Assembly (NCBI GenBank): GCA_030429685.1
Contig: JAUIEY010000137.1
Span: forward strand, 1 to 5,529
Source of the DNA: Gammaproteobacteria bacterium
Lineage (GTDB): Bacteria > Pseudomonadota > Gammaproteobacteria > Steroidobacterales > GCA-2729495
Direction: 5' to 3'
DNA: 5,529 bases
Part shown: positions 1-5,529 of the stretch, piece by piece
Layout of the letters: each line of letters opens with the position of its first letter
How positions within the stretch are numbered: the first letter of the stretch is position 1
Translations under genes and position numbers: made by a program
The notes under the pieces: generated by a model
The model's database searches: none
What the model was told of the DNA's origin: nothing
Seen by the model: the letters and a program-made list of their open reading frames with translations, nothing else

Positions 1-78
1 GGCACGGGGCACCTGGCTGTAGGGCTTCCCTGTATCAGGCCTGATACAGGGAAGCCCTACAGCCAGGTGCCCCGTGCC
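1..78. repeat. Perfect 78-bp palindrome at the window edge
   Basis: Positions 1-39 are the exact reverse complement of 40-78. There is no spacer and no mismatch, and the centre is AGGCCT at 37-42. The right arm contains the last six codons and the stop of the YciI-like gene. The left arm therefore carries a mirror copy, reading plus-strand ARGTWL-stop at about 2-22. Ordinary terminators do not copy the coding tail, and no T-run follows the hairpin on either strand. The simplest reading is a fold-back artefact at a contig end, or the edge of a true inverted duplication with two tail-to-tail gene copies. The left arm begins exactly at base 1, so the palindrome could extend beyond the window. 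Confidence 0.97.
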
Positions 79-347
79 GGCGTGAACGGCGCCAGCGTGA
101 CCTCCGCATAAATACCGGCCCGGAAATATGGGTCGTGCTCCAGCAGTTCGCGGGCTTCCTGTTCGGTGTCCACGGCGTAGATGAACAGGCTTGCGTTGAA
201 GCTGCTTGAACCTTCTATACTCATCGGACCCGCAACCAGCACCTGATCGGCGATGCCGGCAACGTAGTCCAGGTGGGCCTGCAATTCGCTCTGGCGCAGC
301 GCCAAGGCGTTTTCATTCTGATCATGGCAAATGGCAACATAGGGCAT
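57..347 (-). CDS. YciI-like small protein (dimeric alpha/beta-barrel fold)
   Basis: This 96-residue protein matches the YciI family in length and layout. It has an N-terminal strand (MPYVAICHD), then a helix with R18 and the conserved-type histidine H25 in QAHLDYV. VLVAGPM follows at 36-42, then the late DPYFRAG motif, and a strand ending in PF. YciI-like proteins are small cytoplasmic proteins proposed to have a His-dependent enzymatic role, but most have no known substrate. The start has a weak GAGAA site (352-356) 4 nt upstream, and an in-frame stop at 363-365 rules out a longer form. The gene is divergent from the chelatase-like gene with 39 bp between starts. Its final codons lie inside the edge palindrome, so the true C-terminus depends on whether that palindrome is real. 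The family call is firm; the function is unknown. Confidence 0.85.
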   Translation of the reverse strand: MPYVAICHDQNENALALRQSELQAHLDYVAGIADQVLVAGPMSIEGSSSFNASLFIYAVDTEQEARELLEHDPYFRAGIYAEVTLAPFTPARGTWL

Positions 348-371
348 GGGGTTCTCGTTTGTTTAGGGGCT

Positions 372-377
372 AAGGAA
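372..377 (+). promoter_or_regulatory. Ribosome binding site that sets the start of the chelatase-like gene
   Basis: AAGGAA lies 9 nt before ATG 387. The open frame extends upstream to an ATG at 273, but that start lies opposite the YciI-like coding region. It would also add 38 residues ahead of a clear Lys-rich signal-anchor start (MKLWKK). The site therefore supports 387 as the real start. Confidence 0.75.
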
Positions 378-386
378 CAACCTGAT

Positions 387-1871
387 ATGAAACTCTGGAA
401 AAAGATTGTGGTGGGCGCGGCCGTGCTTGTTGGCAGTGTCGTTGCCTATGCCATGTACATGAACCGGCCGCCTCAGCTGGTAGGCCCCGATTATTACAGT
501 TATTACCTGAACCAGGACACCAGGCCGGTCGGGCGCATCGGTATTTTTGTATCCCACCTGGTCATGCCGGAAGACTACCGCGAGGAAGATTTTATTACCT
601 ATGCGGAAAAATCCTACCAGTACATTCCCTGGCCGATACGTGAGCTGGTGCAGGTTGATAAGGGCATGATTCTGCTTGACCCGGACAGGTTTTATGAATT
701 TGAGGAATTCGCGCCGACCGACCTGGTGGATCATAACGGCAGCCGGGTTGATACTCAGGGCGTGCCGTATATTGAGCACTACCGGGACGGTCGGGTCAGC
801 TGGATGCCGCCGGGCAACCAGCACCTCAGTCACGGGGCCTTCCTATATGAGCAGCAGAAGTCCGGTATGGCGCCGCCGGCGCAGAAGCTGGCGGTCAAGG
901 CAAAGAATTATTACTACGCGCCGGGTAAAGGCTTTCACGACGGGCGAGTGCCGCATGAATCGGGCAATCGCCACATCGTATTCAACGCCATGGAGAAGCT
1001 GGAGCAGAAGTACGGCGCGATTCCGTGGCGCTGGGTGACGGCCGATCATCCGGCCATGGCCCGCGAGGCGCTTTTTGATTTACTCGATGAGGGAATCGAC
1101 ACGCTAGTGCTGGCAGCGCCGCGGCCGATTTACTCGCATCATGAGGAATTCAATGGAGCGTTCAAACATGCCTTCCACTATCTGCACGAGTGGCAGGAAC
1201 TGAACGGCAACCCTGAAATCAAGGTGATTATTACGCCGCAGTTGTCACAGTTTGACGTGATGTATGAAACTCATGCGGCCATACTGCGTGACAACCTCAA
1301 AACGATTCCCGAGGGAGTTTCGCTGAAACTGATTCTGTCGGTGCATGGCATGCCTTGGGACAACGTGCCCAACGAAGCGTGGCTGAAACTTTCGCCCGAA
1401 TACGTGGATGGTTCGCTGGCCAAAGCTGCAGAGGTCATGCAGGACTACAACTACAACCGGCTGGAGATCACTCAGTCACAGGATCATTTTGCCGACCCGC
1501 ACAGCGACCCGGACAACCGCTATGTCGCCACCAATGAAGCGTTCTGGCAGGCCATCAACGAGGGCTATGAGTACGTACTGAATATTCCGCTGGAGTTTTT
1601 TGCCGAGAACACCGACACCATGTTCTATCATGACATGGCCAACTACGAGTTTTTCGACGACTATGATGTATACGACACGGCAGAGTACACGGATTGGTCG
1701 GTGCCATGGCGCAAGCAACTGGTGCAGGATGGCACCACGGTTATCTACGGCGGTCTGGCGGCCGAACAGTTCAGCGGCCCGATCATCGAAGCGTTTTTTC
1801 AGGCTCTGGATACTGTGGTGTCGCAGGGTATGGAGCCACTGCCGCCGGAAACGGCTACTGCCAGCCGTTAA
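387..1871 (+). CDS. Membrane-anchored ferrochelatase-superfamily-like protein
   Basis: This 494-residue protein starts with Lys-rich MKLWKK and a hydrophobic segment (about 7-25) that looks like an uncleaved N-terminal anchor, placing the rest probably in the periplasm. The latter half resembles class II chelatases (ferrochelatase HemH, SirB/CbiX). After a helix and EGIDTLVLAAPRPIYSHHEEF (ending near 255; compare the PLYPQYS segment of HemH), it has KLILSVHGMPWD with H320, like the SAHGLP motif carrying the catalytic His. It ends the fold with NIPLEFFAENTDTMFYHD (399-416), like the HemH segment containing the catalytic Glu. Here D410 sits at the Glu position. Ferrochelatases are usually about 320-370 residues and cytoplasmic or membrane-associated, so this one is long. 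Another His/Asp/Glu-rich segment (182-196) could bind metal. The fold assignment rests on motif order and is moderately sure. Chelatase activity is not established, and a metal-binding or haem-handling role is equally possible. Its 3' end overlaps the convergent cytochrome gene by 17 bp. Confidence 0.62.
   Translation: MKLWKKIVVGAAVLVGSVVAYAMYMNRPPQLVGPDYYSYYLNQDTRPVGRIGIFVSHLVMPEDYREEDFITYAEKSYQYIPWPIRELVQVDKGMILLDPDRFYEFEEFAPTDLVDHNGSRVDTQGVPYIEHYRDGRVSWMPPGNQHLSHGAFLYEQQKSGMAPPAQKLAVKAKNYYYAPGKGFHDGRVPHESGNRHIVFNAMEKLEQKYGAIPWRWVTADHPAMAREALFDLLDEGIDTLVLAAPRPIYSHHEEFNGAFKHAFHYLHEWQELNGNPEIKVIITPQLSQFDVMYETHAAILRDNLKTIPEGVSLKLILSVHGMPWDNVPNEAWLKLSPEYVDGSLAKAAEVMQDYNYNRLEITQSQDHFADPHSDPDNRYVATNEAFWQAINEGYEYVLNIPLEFFAENTDTMFYHDMANYEFFDDYDVYDTAEYTDWSVPWRKQLVQDGTTVIYGGLAAEQFSGPIIEAFFQALDTVVSQGMEPLPPETATASR
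1850..1869. other. Small hairpin spanning both convergent stop codons
   Basis: AACGGCT (1850-1856) pairs perfectly with AGCCGTT (1863-1869) around a 6-nt loop. The stop of the plus-strand gene (1869-1871) and that of the minus-strand gene (1855-1857) both fall in or at this stem. No T-run follows on either strand, so it is not a standard intrinsic terminator. It could act as a weak bidirectional 3'-end structure or be chance. Confidence 0.4.
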
Positions 1872-3096
1872 CTGTCCGCAGGTATTCCGCCAGCACGGTT
1901 ATTTCTGCGTCGCTGAGCCGGTCGGCGAAGGCCGGCATGCTCATTACGTTGTTGCCGCCGTTCCGGATTGCATCTGTTAGCTGGCCGACGCTGGTGCCGT
2001 ACAAGCCTTCGAAATTATCGCTGCTCAGGTGGCAGGCAGCACAGTTGTCGGCAAATAATTCGGCACCCGGCCCGTTGCCACTGGCCTTATCGGTAGTCCA
2101 TGCGCGGCGTTTCAGGCTGGCATTTTCACCGGCACCCAGTGCAACCCGAAACCCCATGTTGGTCGCGCCAGCGGAACGCGGCCGGCCGGCCCGCACGGTC
2201 ACGCTGGAGCGTTCCGGCAAATTCAGAAAAGAGCCGCCGCGGATGATTCCAAACCGGCATTCATTACCCGAATCTTCGAGCCAGGCACTGCCGTCCGCGG
2301 GGGCGCCGACATAGTCCTTGTGATTGCAGTCTGCCACCCATTCCCAGGCATTGCCCTGCATGTCGTGCAGCCCGAAACCATTGGCCTGGAAGCTGCCGGC
2401 CGGCGCTGACTGTGTATAGCCGTCGTCACAAGGGAAGCCCAGTTCCGCATCGGCCGCAACCTGACGTTTGCTGATAGTGTCGGCACCGGCGGTGCGCACG
2501 TTGGCATAGGTGCAGGCCGCAGCGGTATCGTCGCCCCAATGGTAAACGGTAGCGGCGCCGCCACGGGCTGCATATTCCCATTCGGCTTCCGTGGGCAGAC
2601 GATAGTTGCGGCCGGTACGCTGCGCCAGCCAGTTCGCATACGCCTCGGCATCGTAATAGGAGATGCAGACGGCCGGCTGATCCGGACCCTGACGGAAGCC
2701 GGTATTGCCCCAGTTAATATCTTTGCGAATGGCAAAAGAACCGGGTTTGCTGAATTCCATGCAGCGATCAACGCTTTGATATCCGGTTGCTTCGACAAAT
2801 GCAGCAAACTGCGCCAAAGTCACTTCGTAGCGACCGATAGCGAAACTTTTGCTGAGGGTTACGCGATGCTGCGGGCCGTCATTGGTAGCCGGTTTGCCGG
2901 TGCGCGGATCAATGAGCCGCTGGTCTTCCGCTGTGCCCATCAGAAAGTCACCAGCAGGCAACTGCACCATCTCCGGGCATTGCGCGCAGTCACTAAAGGC
3001 GAGCGGCGCGGCCGCCGGTTGCGGCGTGCAACTCGCCGTCAGCACCACTGCGGGCAGCAGCCATACGCCTTGTCCGGCAACTTGCAGCAGATTCAT
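1855..3096 (-). CDS. Lipoprotein with FGE-sulfatase (SUMF1-like) domain fused to cytochrome c
   Basis: This 413-residue protein has a hydrophobic signal and a lipobox-like VLTASC ending at C23. The signal lacks the usual Lys or Arg near its start. An FGE-sulfatase domain covers about 37-320, with DCAQCPEMVQLPAGDFLMGT, RLPTEAEWEYAARGG (166-180), GNAWEWVADC (248-257), IRGGSF (285-290) and GFRVAL (315-320). The FGE catalytic cysteine pair, normally just before the final GFR motif, is absent (the segment reads SSVTVRAGRPRSAGATNMGFR), so sulfatase activation is unlikely. A linker leads to a class I cytochrome c domain (about 338-413). This has the haem-binding motif CAACH (352-356) and probable axial ligand M387 in MPAF. 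The protein is probably exported and lipid-anchored, with electron transfer at the cytochrome. It lies 15 nt behind the NmrA-like gene, with GGAAA at 3105-3109, 8 nt before its ATG. The partner or substrate of the FGE-like domain is unknown. Confidence 0.9.
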   Translation of the reverse strand: MNLLQVAGQGVWLLPAVVLTASCTPQPAAAPLAFSDCAQCPEMVQLPAGDFLMGTAEDQRLIDPRTGKPATNDGPQHRVTLSKSFAIGRYEVTLAQFAAFVEATGYQSVDRCMEFSKPGSFAIRKDINWGNTGFRQGPDQPAVCISYYDAEAYANWLAQRTGRNYRLPTEAEWEYAARGGAATVYHWGDDTAAACTYANVRTAGADTISKRQVAADAELGFPCDDGYTQSAPAGSFQANGFGLHDMQGNAWEWVADCNHKDYVGAPADGSAWLEDSGNECRFGIIRGGSFLNLPERSSVTVRAGRPRSAGATNMGFRVALGAGENASLKRRAWTTDKASGNGPGAELFADNCAACHLSSDNFEGLYGTSVGQLTDAIRNGGNNVMSMPAFADRLSDAEITVLAEYLRTVNGWQ

Positions 3097-3111
3097 AGGC
3101 GCAGTTTCCGG

Positions 3112-3966
3112 TTAGCGGAACAGCTCGGCGTGATCGCTGATGAACTTGTCAATAGAGTTTGCTTCCCGGCCCAGCAACTGCTGCACTGTTTCTGTGGTGT
3201 GATCCAGTGAGCCGTTGGCAATCGAGTTCAGCTCGCAGGCCACCGCATTGACACGCCAATCGTTAAAGCCGGCATTTTTCAGTGCGCCTTTGAATGCATC
3301 CAGCGGCAGATCAACGTATTTGTATTCCCGGCCCAGAATCTGGCTGAAGCGCGCCGCGACTTCTTCCATGGTAATGAGCTCCGGTCCGGTAATGTCATAA
3401 CTCTGGTTTTCATGGCCGGGTTCCGTCAGCACCTTGACCATGATGGCTGCCACATCACGCAGGTCGGTGGCGCACAGGGTAGCGCTGCCCAGCGGCAGCA
3501 CAATATTGCCGCTTTCTTTGATACGCGGTGCCGAAGCGGCAAAGGTCTGCATGAAGAAGCCGGGGCGAATCATGGTCCAGGCCAGCCCCGCAGCCTTGAG
3601 GTATTCCTCGGTGGCGACGTGAATGCCGGTGATCGGATTTGTTGAGCCGGGAACTGATTCCAGCGACGACTGATAAACAATATGCTGCACGCCGGTTTCT
3701 TTGGCGACATCAATAAACTGTTTTTCGACAGCCAGCTGGTTTTCGACGTTTGGCATGATCAGCACGGCTTTTTCGATGCCTGCCATGGCTGCAGCCAGAA
3801 AATCCCGGTCTTCAAGATCACCGAATACCACATCAGCTTCCATGTCGAGCAGTTCAGCAGCCTTGTCGCGACTGCGGGCGATGGCGCTGAAGGGGATGTC
3901 CGCGTTGTTTAGCTGGCGGGCAAGCTCGCCGCCGGTTTTGCCGGTGGCGCCGGTAAGCAGAATCAT
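3112..3966 (-). CDS. NmrA-like NAD(P)-binding oxidoreductase (atypical SDR)
   Basis: This 284-residue protein opens with MILLTGATGKTGG, a GxxGxxG dinucleotide-binding loop at 6-12. R31 in AIARSRDK suits contact with the NADP 2'-phosphate, and GDLED (49-53) follows the second strand. YQSS (98-101) and TMIRPGFFM (131-139) match NmrA-like/QorB-type atypical SDRs, which include NADPH quinone reductases and redox sensors. The C-terminal part (TGPELITMEEVAARFS and SIDKFISDHAELF) fits the usual substrate-side lobe. The protein is cytoplasmic. The start is supported by AAGGA at 3974-3978, 7 nt upstream. It is the first gene of a two-gene operon. Its stop is in the same frame as, and only 15 nt before, the start of the cytochrome lipoprotein gene, so translational coupling is likely. 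Substrate unknown; family confident. Confidence 0.9.
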   Translation of the reverse strand: MILLTGATGKTGGELARQLNNADIPFSAIARSRDKAAELLDMEADVVFGDLEDRDFLAAAMAGIEKAVLIMPNVENQLAVEKQFIDVAKETGVQHIVYQSSLESVPGSTNPITGIHVATEEYLKAAGLAWTMIRPGFFMQTFAASAPRIKESGNIVLPLGSATLCATDLRDVAAIMVKVLTEPGHENQSYDITGPELITMEEVAARFSQILGREYKYVDLPLDAFKGALKNAGFNDWRVNAVACELNSIANGSLDHTTETVQQLLGREANSIDKFISDHAELFR

Positions 3967-4047
3967 GTTGGTATCCTTGCGGTTGGTTTTATTGTCAGAT
4001 TGGCCGGATTTCGTGCTGGCCTGGATAACACAGTATAAGACAACACC
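3967..4047. promoter_or_regulatory. Divergent intergenic region, likely promoter space for both sides
   Basis: These 81 bp separate the starts of the minus-strand NmrA-like operon and the plus-strand M24 gene, so promoters for both should lie here or just inside the genes. The minus side has a good ribosome binding site at 3974-3978. The plus side has no clear one; the bases before ATG 4048 read TATAAGACAACACC. I could not find a convincing paired -35/-10 on either strand. A 6-bp direct repeat, GTTGGT (3967-3972 and 3982-3987), is too short to call an operator. Confidence 0.45.
3974..3978 (-). promoter_or_regulatory. Ribosome binding site of the NmrA-like gene
   Basis: Read on the minus strand this is AAGGA, 7 nt before ATG 3966. 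It is the strongest Shine-Dalgarno match for any start in the window apart from that of the chelatase-like gene, and it supports the chosen start, which falls directly before the nucleotide-binding strand. Confidence 0.7.
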
Positions 4048-5304
4048 ATGGACGTATTACTCAACAAGGAACGCGCGACCGAAATCATGGCGCGCGAGGG
4101 GCTGGATGCGCTGGTGGCCCAGCTGCCGGTGAACAGCTATTACCTGAGCAGTTACTGGGGTCTGTTCAATACGCCTACCGGCTACGATGGCGCCTATTTT
4201 GCAGTGTTTCCGCGTGACCCGTCGGCACCGGCAGCACTGGTGGTACCGGCGCTGGAAATACGCCGGCTGGAAACCGAGCGCGACAAGGGTCTGGGCACGT
4301 GGATGGAAAATATCTATGCCTACACCGGGCCGGCGGATTCGGACACAAGTTTCCCGGATGGCACGCCGCGCGGCGTCGACTATGCCGGCTGGATGGCGGC
4401 CGAACTGGCTGAGTTCACACCACTTGAGGAGCAGTGGCGGGCCATCACCGAGCGGCTGGGCGCAAGCATGTCGCCGAACGCGTTTTATGCATTGGCCCGC
4501 GCCGTGCGCGCTGCGGGTCTTGAGCAGGCGCGGCTTGGTGTGGACGATGCCCGCACCGGCGGGTGGCTGGCCGGAGCCGGGCTGGACGGTGTGCACTGCG
4601 ACTATTGCCCGCAGCTATTCAACGAAATCCGGCTGGTCAAGACACCAGCGGAACTTGCGATCATGAGTCATGCCGCGCATATCAATGAAATGGCGTTACT
4701 GGTGGCCGCCGATTCCATGTGCGAAGGGTCCACCTGGGATGAACTGGAGAATATGTATCTGATGTCCATGGCGCAGCAGGGCGGGCGTGGCGTCTACCTG
4801 ATGTGTGGCGTGGGCGAATTGCCGGCTGCCCGCGTGCGGCGCAATGAACCCGTGTTCTTCGATGCGCTCGGGCAGTATCGCCATTATCACGGCGACTTCG
4901 GTCGCTGCGCGGTGGTCGGTGAGGCCTCGCCGGAACAGCGCAAACGACACGCCCATTTGCTCGCCGGCTGGGAAACGGCGCAGGAATATCTGCGTCCGGG
5001 TGTGCGCTACAGCGAACTCAGCGCGGCGGTGGGTGACGCAGTGCGCAAAGCCGGATTGCGCCATTTCCGCAATCCTGTGGTGCACAGCGTCGGGCTTGAA
5101 CACACCGATGACCCCAAGCCTTTCGGTGTGCAGCCGCAGACCAAGGACGATCAGGTGCTGCAGCCGGACATGATTGTCAATGTCGATATGCCGCATACAG
5201 AAATCGGCTGGGGCTCGCTGCACATGGAAGATACCGTGCGAATTACGACCTACGGTCACGAGCGGCTGAGCAAAACCGGATTTGAAATCCGTGTCTCGGA
5301 GTGA
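4048..5304 (+). CDS. M24-family (Xaa-Pro aminopeptidase/creatinase-like) metallohydrolase
   Basis: This 418-residue protein has the two-part M24B layout. The creatinase-like N-terminal domain (about 1-190) begins with the typical GLDALVAQLPVNSYYLSSYWG. The pita-bread catalytic domain (about 195-410) starts at NEIRLVKTPAELAIM. Metal-ligand positions visible are D272 (FFDALG), D283 (HGDFGR), H346 (VHSVGL), D380 (VNVDMP) and E394 (HMEDTV); H352 fits the second active-site His. Peptidases of this family normally have Glu at the 380 position (T-x-EP) and GHG around the first His, so this enzyme has a conservative E-to-D change and VHS. It may still bind two metals, or may have moved to a non-peptidase amidine/amide substrate as creatinase did. 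It has no signal peptide, so it is probably cytoplasmic. The start has no good ribosome binding site but gives a normal N-terminus. Family sure; substrate unknown. Confidence 0.88.
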   Translation: MDVLLNKERATEIMAREGLDALVAQLPVNSYYLSSYWGLFNTPTGYDGAYFAVFPRDPSAPAALVVPALEIRRLETERDKGLGTWMENIYAYTGPADSDTSFPDGTPRGVDYAGWMAAELAEFTPLEEQWRAITERLGASMSPNAFYALARAVRAAGLEQARLGVDDARTGGWLAGAGLDGVHCDYCPQLFNEIRLVKTPAELAIMSHAAHINEMALLVAADSMCEGSTWDELENMYLMSMAQQGGRGVYLMCGVGELPAARVRRNEPVFFDALGQYRHYHGDFGRCAVVGEASPEQRKRHAHLLAGWETAQEYLRPGVRYSELSAAVGDAVRKAGLRHFRNPVVHSVGLEHTDDPKPFGVQPQTKDDQVLQPDMIVNVDMPHTEIGWGSLHMEDTVRITTYGHERLSKTGFEIRVSE

Positions 5305-5403
5305 TGTACCCGCTATCCGTCTGGCAGTTTCATTGATTTGCCGGCTTGCGCGCTATCGCACGAGACGAAAAAATAGCTGCCCGATCAAAGGCGGAACAAA
5401 GCT
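5305..5403. other. Short intergenic gap without a clear terminator
   Basis: The 99 bp after the M24 stop contain no strong hairpin followed by T residues and no convincing paired promoter hexamers. A TTGATT at 5333-5338 resembles a -35 box, but the only nearby -10-like sequence is too close. The end holds the ribosome binding site of the next gene. Confidence 0.5.
5393..5396 (+). promoter_or_regulatory. Ribosome binding site of the partial secreted-protein gene
   Basis: GGAA, within AAAGGCGGAAC, lies 7 nt before ATG 5404. The spacing supports this start for the truncated gene at the right edge. Confidence 0.5.
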
Positions 5404-5529
5404 ATGTGGGCTCGCTCGTACAAGTATTTCTGGTTGTCGCTGCTACTGCTGCCGGTAACGATTCCGGTTGCCGCCCAGCAGGGATTTACGGAGGCTGAAT
5501 TGCAGGCTCTGGATCCGGTCAGCGGTGAA
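5404..5529 (+). CDS. Partial gene for a secreted protein (5' end only)
   Basis: An open frame begins at ATG 5404 and runs without a stop to the window edge, giving 42 residues. It starts MWARSYKYFW with basic residues, then a hydrophobic core LSLLLLPVTI, then PVAAQQ, a classic Sec signal peptide with a likely signal peptidase I site after AA at about residue 24. The mature part seen (QQGFTEAELQALDPVSGE) is too short to assign a family. A GGAA site 7 nt upstream supports the start. It lies 99 bp after the M24 gene in the same orientation, so it could be co-transcribed with it. The product is presumably periplasmic or extracellular. Confidence 0.75.
   Translation, partial: MWARSYKYFWLSLLLLPVTIPVAAQQGFTEAELQALDPVSGE

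Noticed and set aside
1..56. Intrinsic terminator for the YciI-like gene
   Set aside because: It has no loop and no T-run, and the perfect pairing extends into the coding sequence. Duplication or fold-back explains it better.
273..386. Upstream extension of the chelatase-like frame to an ATG at 273
   Set aside because: It lies opposite the YciI-like coding region and has no supporting ribosome site. The Lys-rich anchor and the AAGGAA site favour 387.
2539..3210. Long plus-strand open frame opposite the FGE-cytochrome gene
   Set aside because: It is a shadow of strongly motif-supported minus-strand genes. Its translation is Arg/Ala-rich with no recognisable domain, and it crosses the junction of two real genes.
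3967..3987. GTTGGT direct repeat as an operator
   Set aside because: Only six bases repeated once, overlapping the ribosome site region; likely chance.
4696..5259. Long minus-strand open frame opposite the M24 gene
   Set aside because: It is antisense to a complete M24 catalytic domain and has no recognisable motifs. The high GC content explains the open frame.
5345..5375. Terminator-like weak TGCG/CGCA stem followed by AAAAAA
   Set aside because: The stem is only 4 bp, and the A-run is on the wrong strand for termination of the M24 transcript.

Overview
The window is GC-rich, densely packed bacterial DNA with short intergenic gaps. A lipoprotein signal, a periplasmic-type c-type cytochrome domain and Shine-Dalgarno sites point to a Gram-negative, aerobic heterotroph. 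The style of the proteins suggests a gammaproteobacterium, possibly from an environmental assembly, but nothing in the window proves a taxon. I see no rRNA, tRNA, CRISPR array, insertion sequence or phage gene.

Layout from left to right. Positions 1-78 are a perfect, spacer-less 78-bp palindrome whose right arm contains the 3' end of a small YciI-like gene (57-347, minus). Divergent from it, after only 39 bp, is a membrane-anchored protein with a ferrochelatase-superfamily fold signature (387-1871, plus). It converges on, and overlaps by 17 bp, a two-gene minus-strand operon. The operon's first gene is an NmrA-like NAD(P)-binding reductase (3112-3966). Its second gene is a lipoprotein joining an FGE-sulfatase (SUMF1-like) domain to a C-terminal cytochrome c domain (1855-3096). 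An 81-bp divergent intergenic region separates the operon from a plus-strand M24 (pita-bread) metallopeptidase-like gene (4048-5304). A 99-bp gap then leads to the 5' end of a secreted-protein gene cut off by the window edge (5404-5529).

The most notable items are (i) the chelatase-like protein, which keeps the SxHGxP-type histidine motif but has Asp where ferrochelatases have the catalytic Glu, and carries an N-terminal membrane anchor and extra length; (ii) the FGE-like/cytochrome c lipoprotein, which lacks the FGE active-site cysteine pair; (iii) the M24 protein with a Glu-to-Asp change at a metal ligand; and (iv) the edge palindrome, most likely a fold-back assembly artefact or the junction of an inverted duplication. 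A link between the chelatase-like protein and the neighbouring haem protein is attractive, but it is inferred only from adjacency. The genes are in opposite orientation, so they are not co-transcribed.
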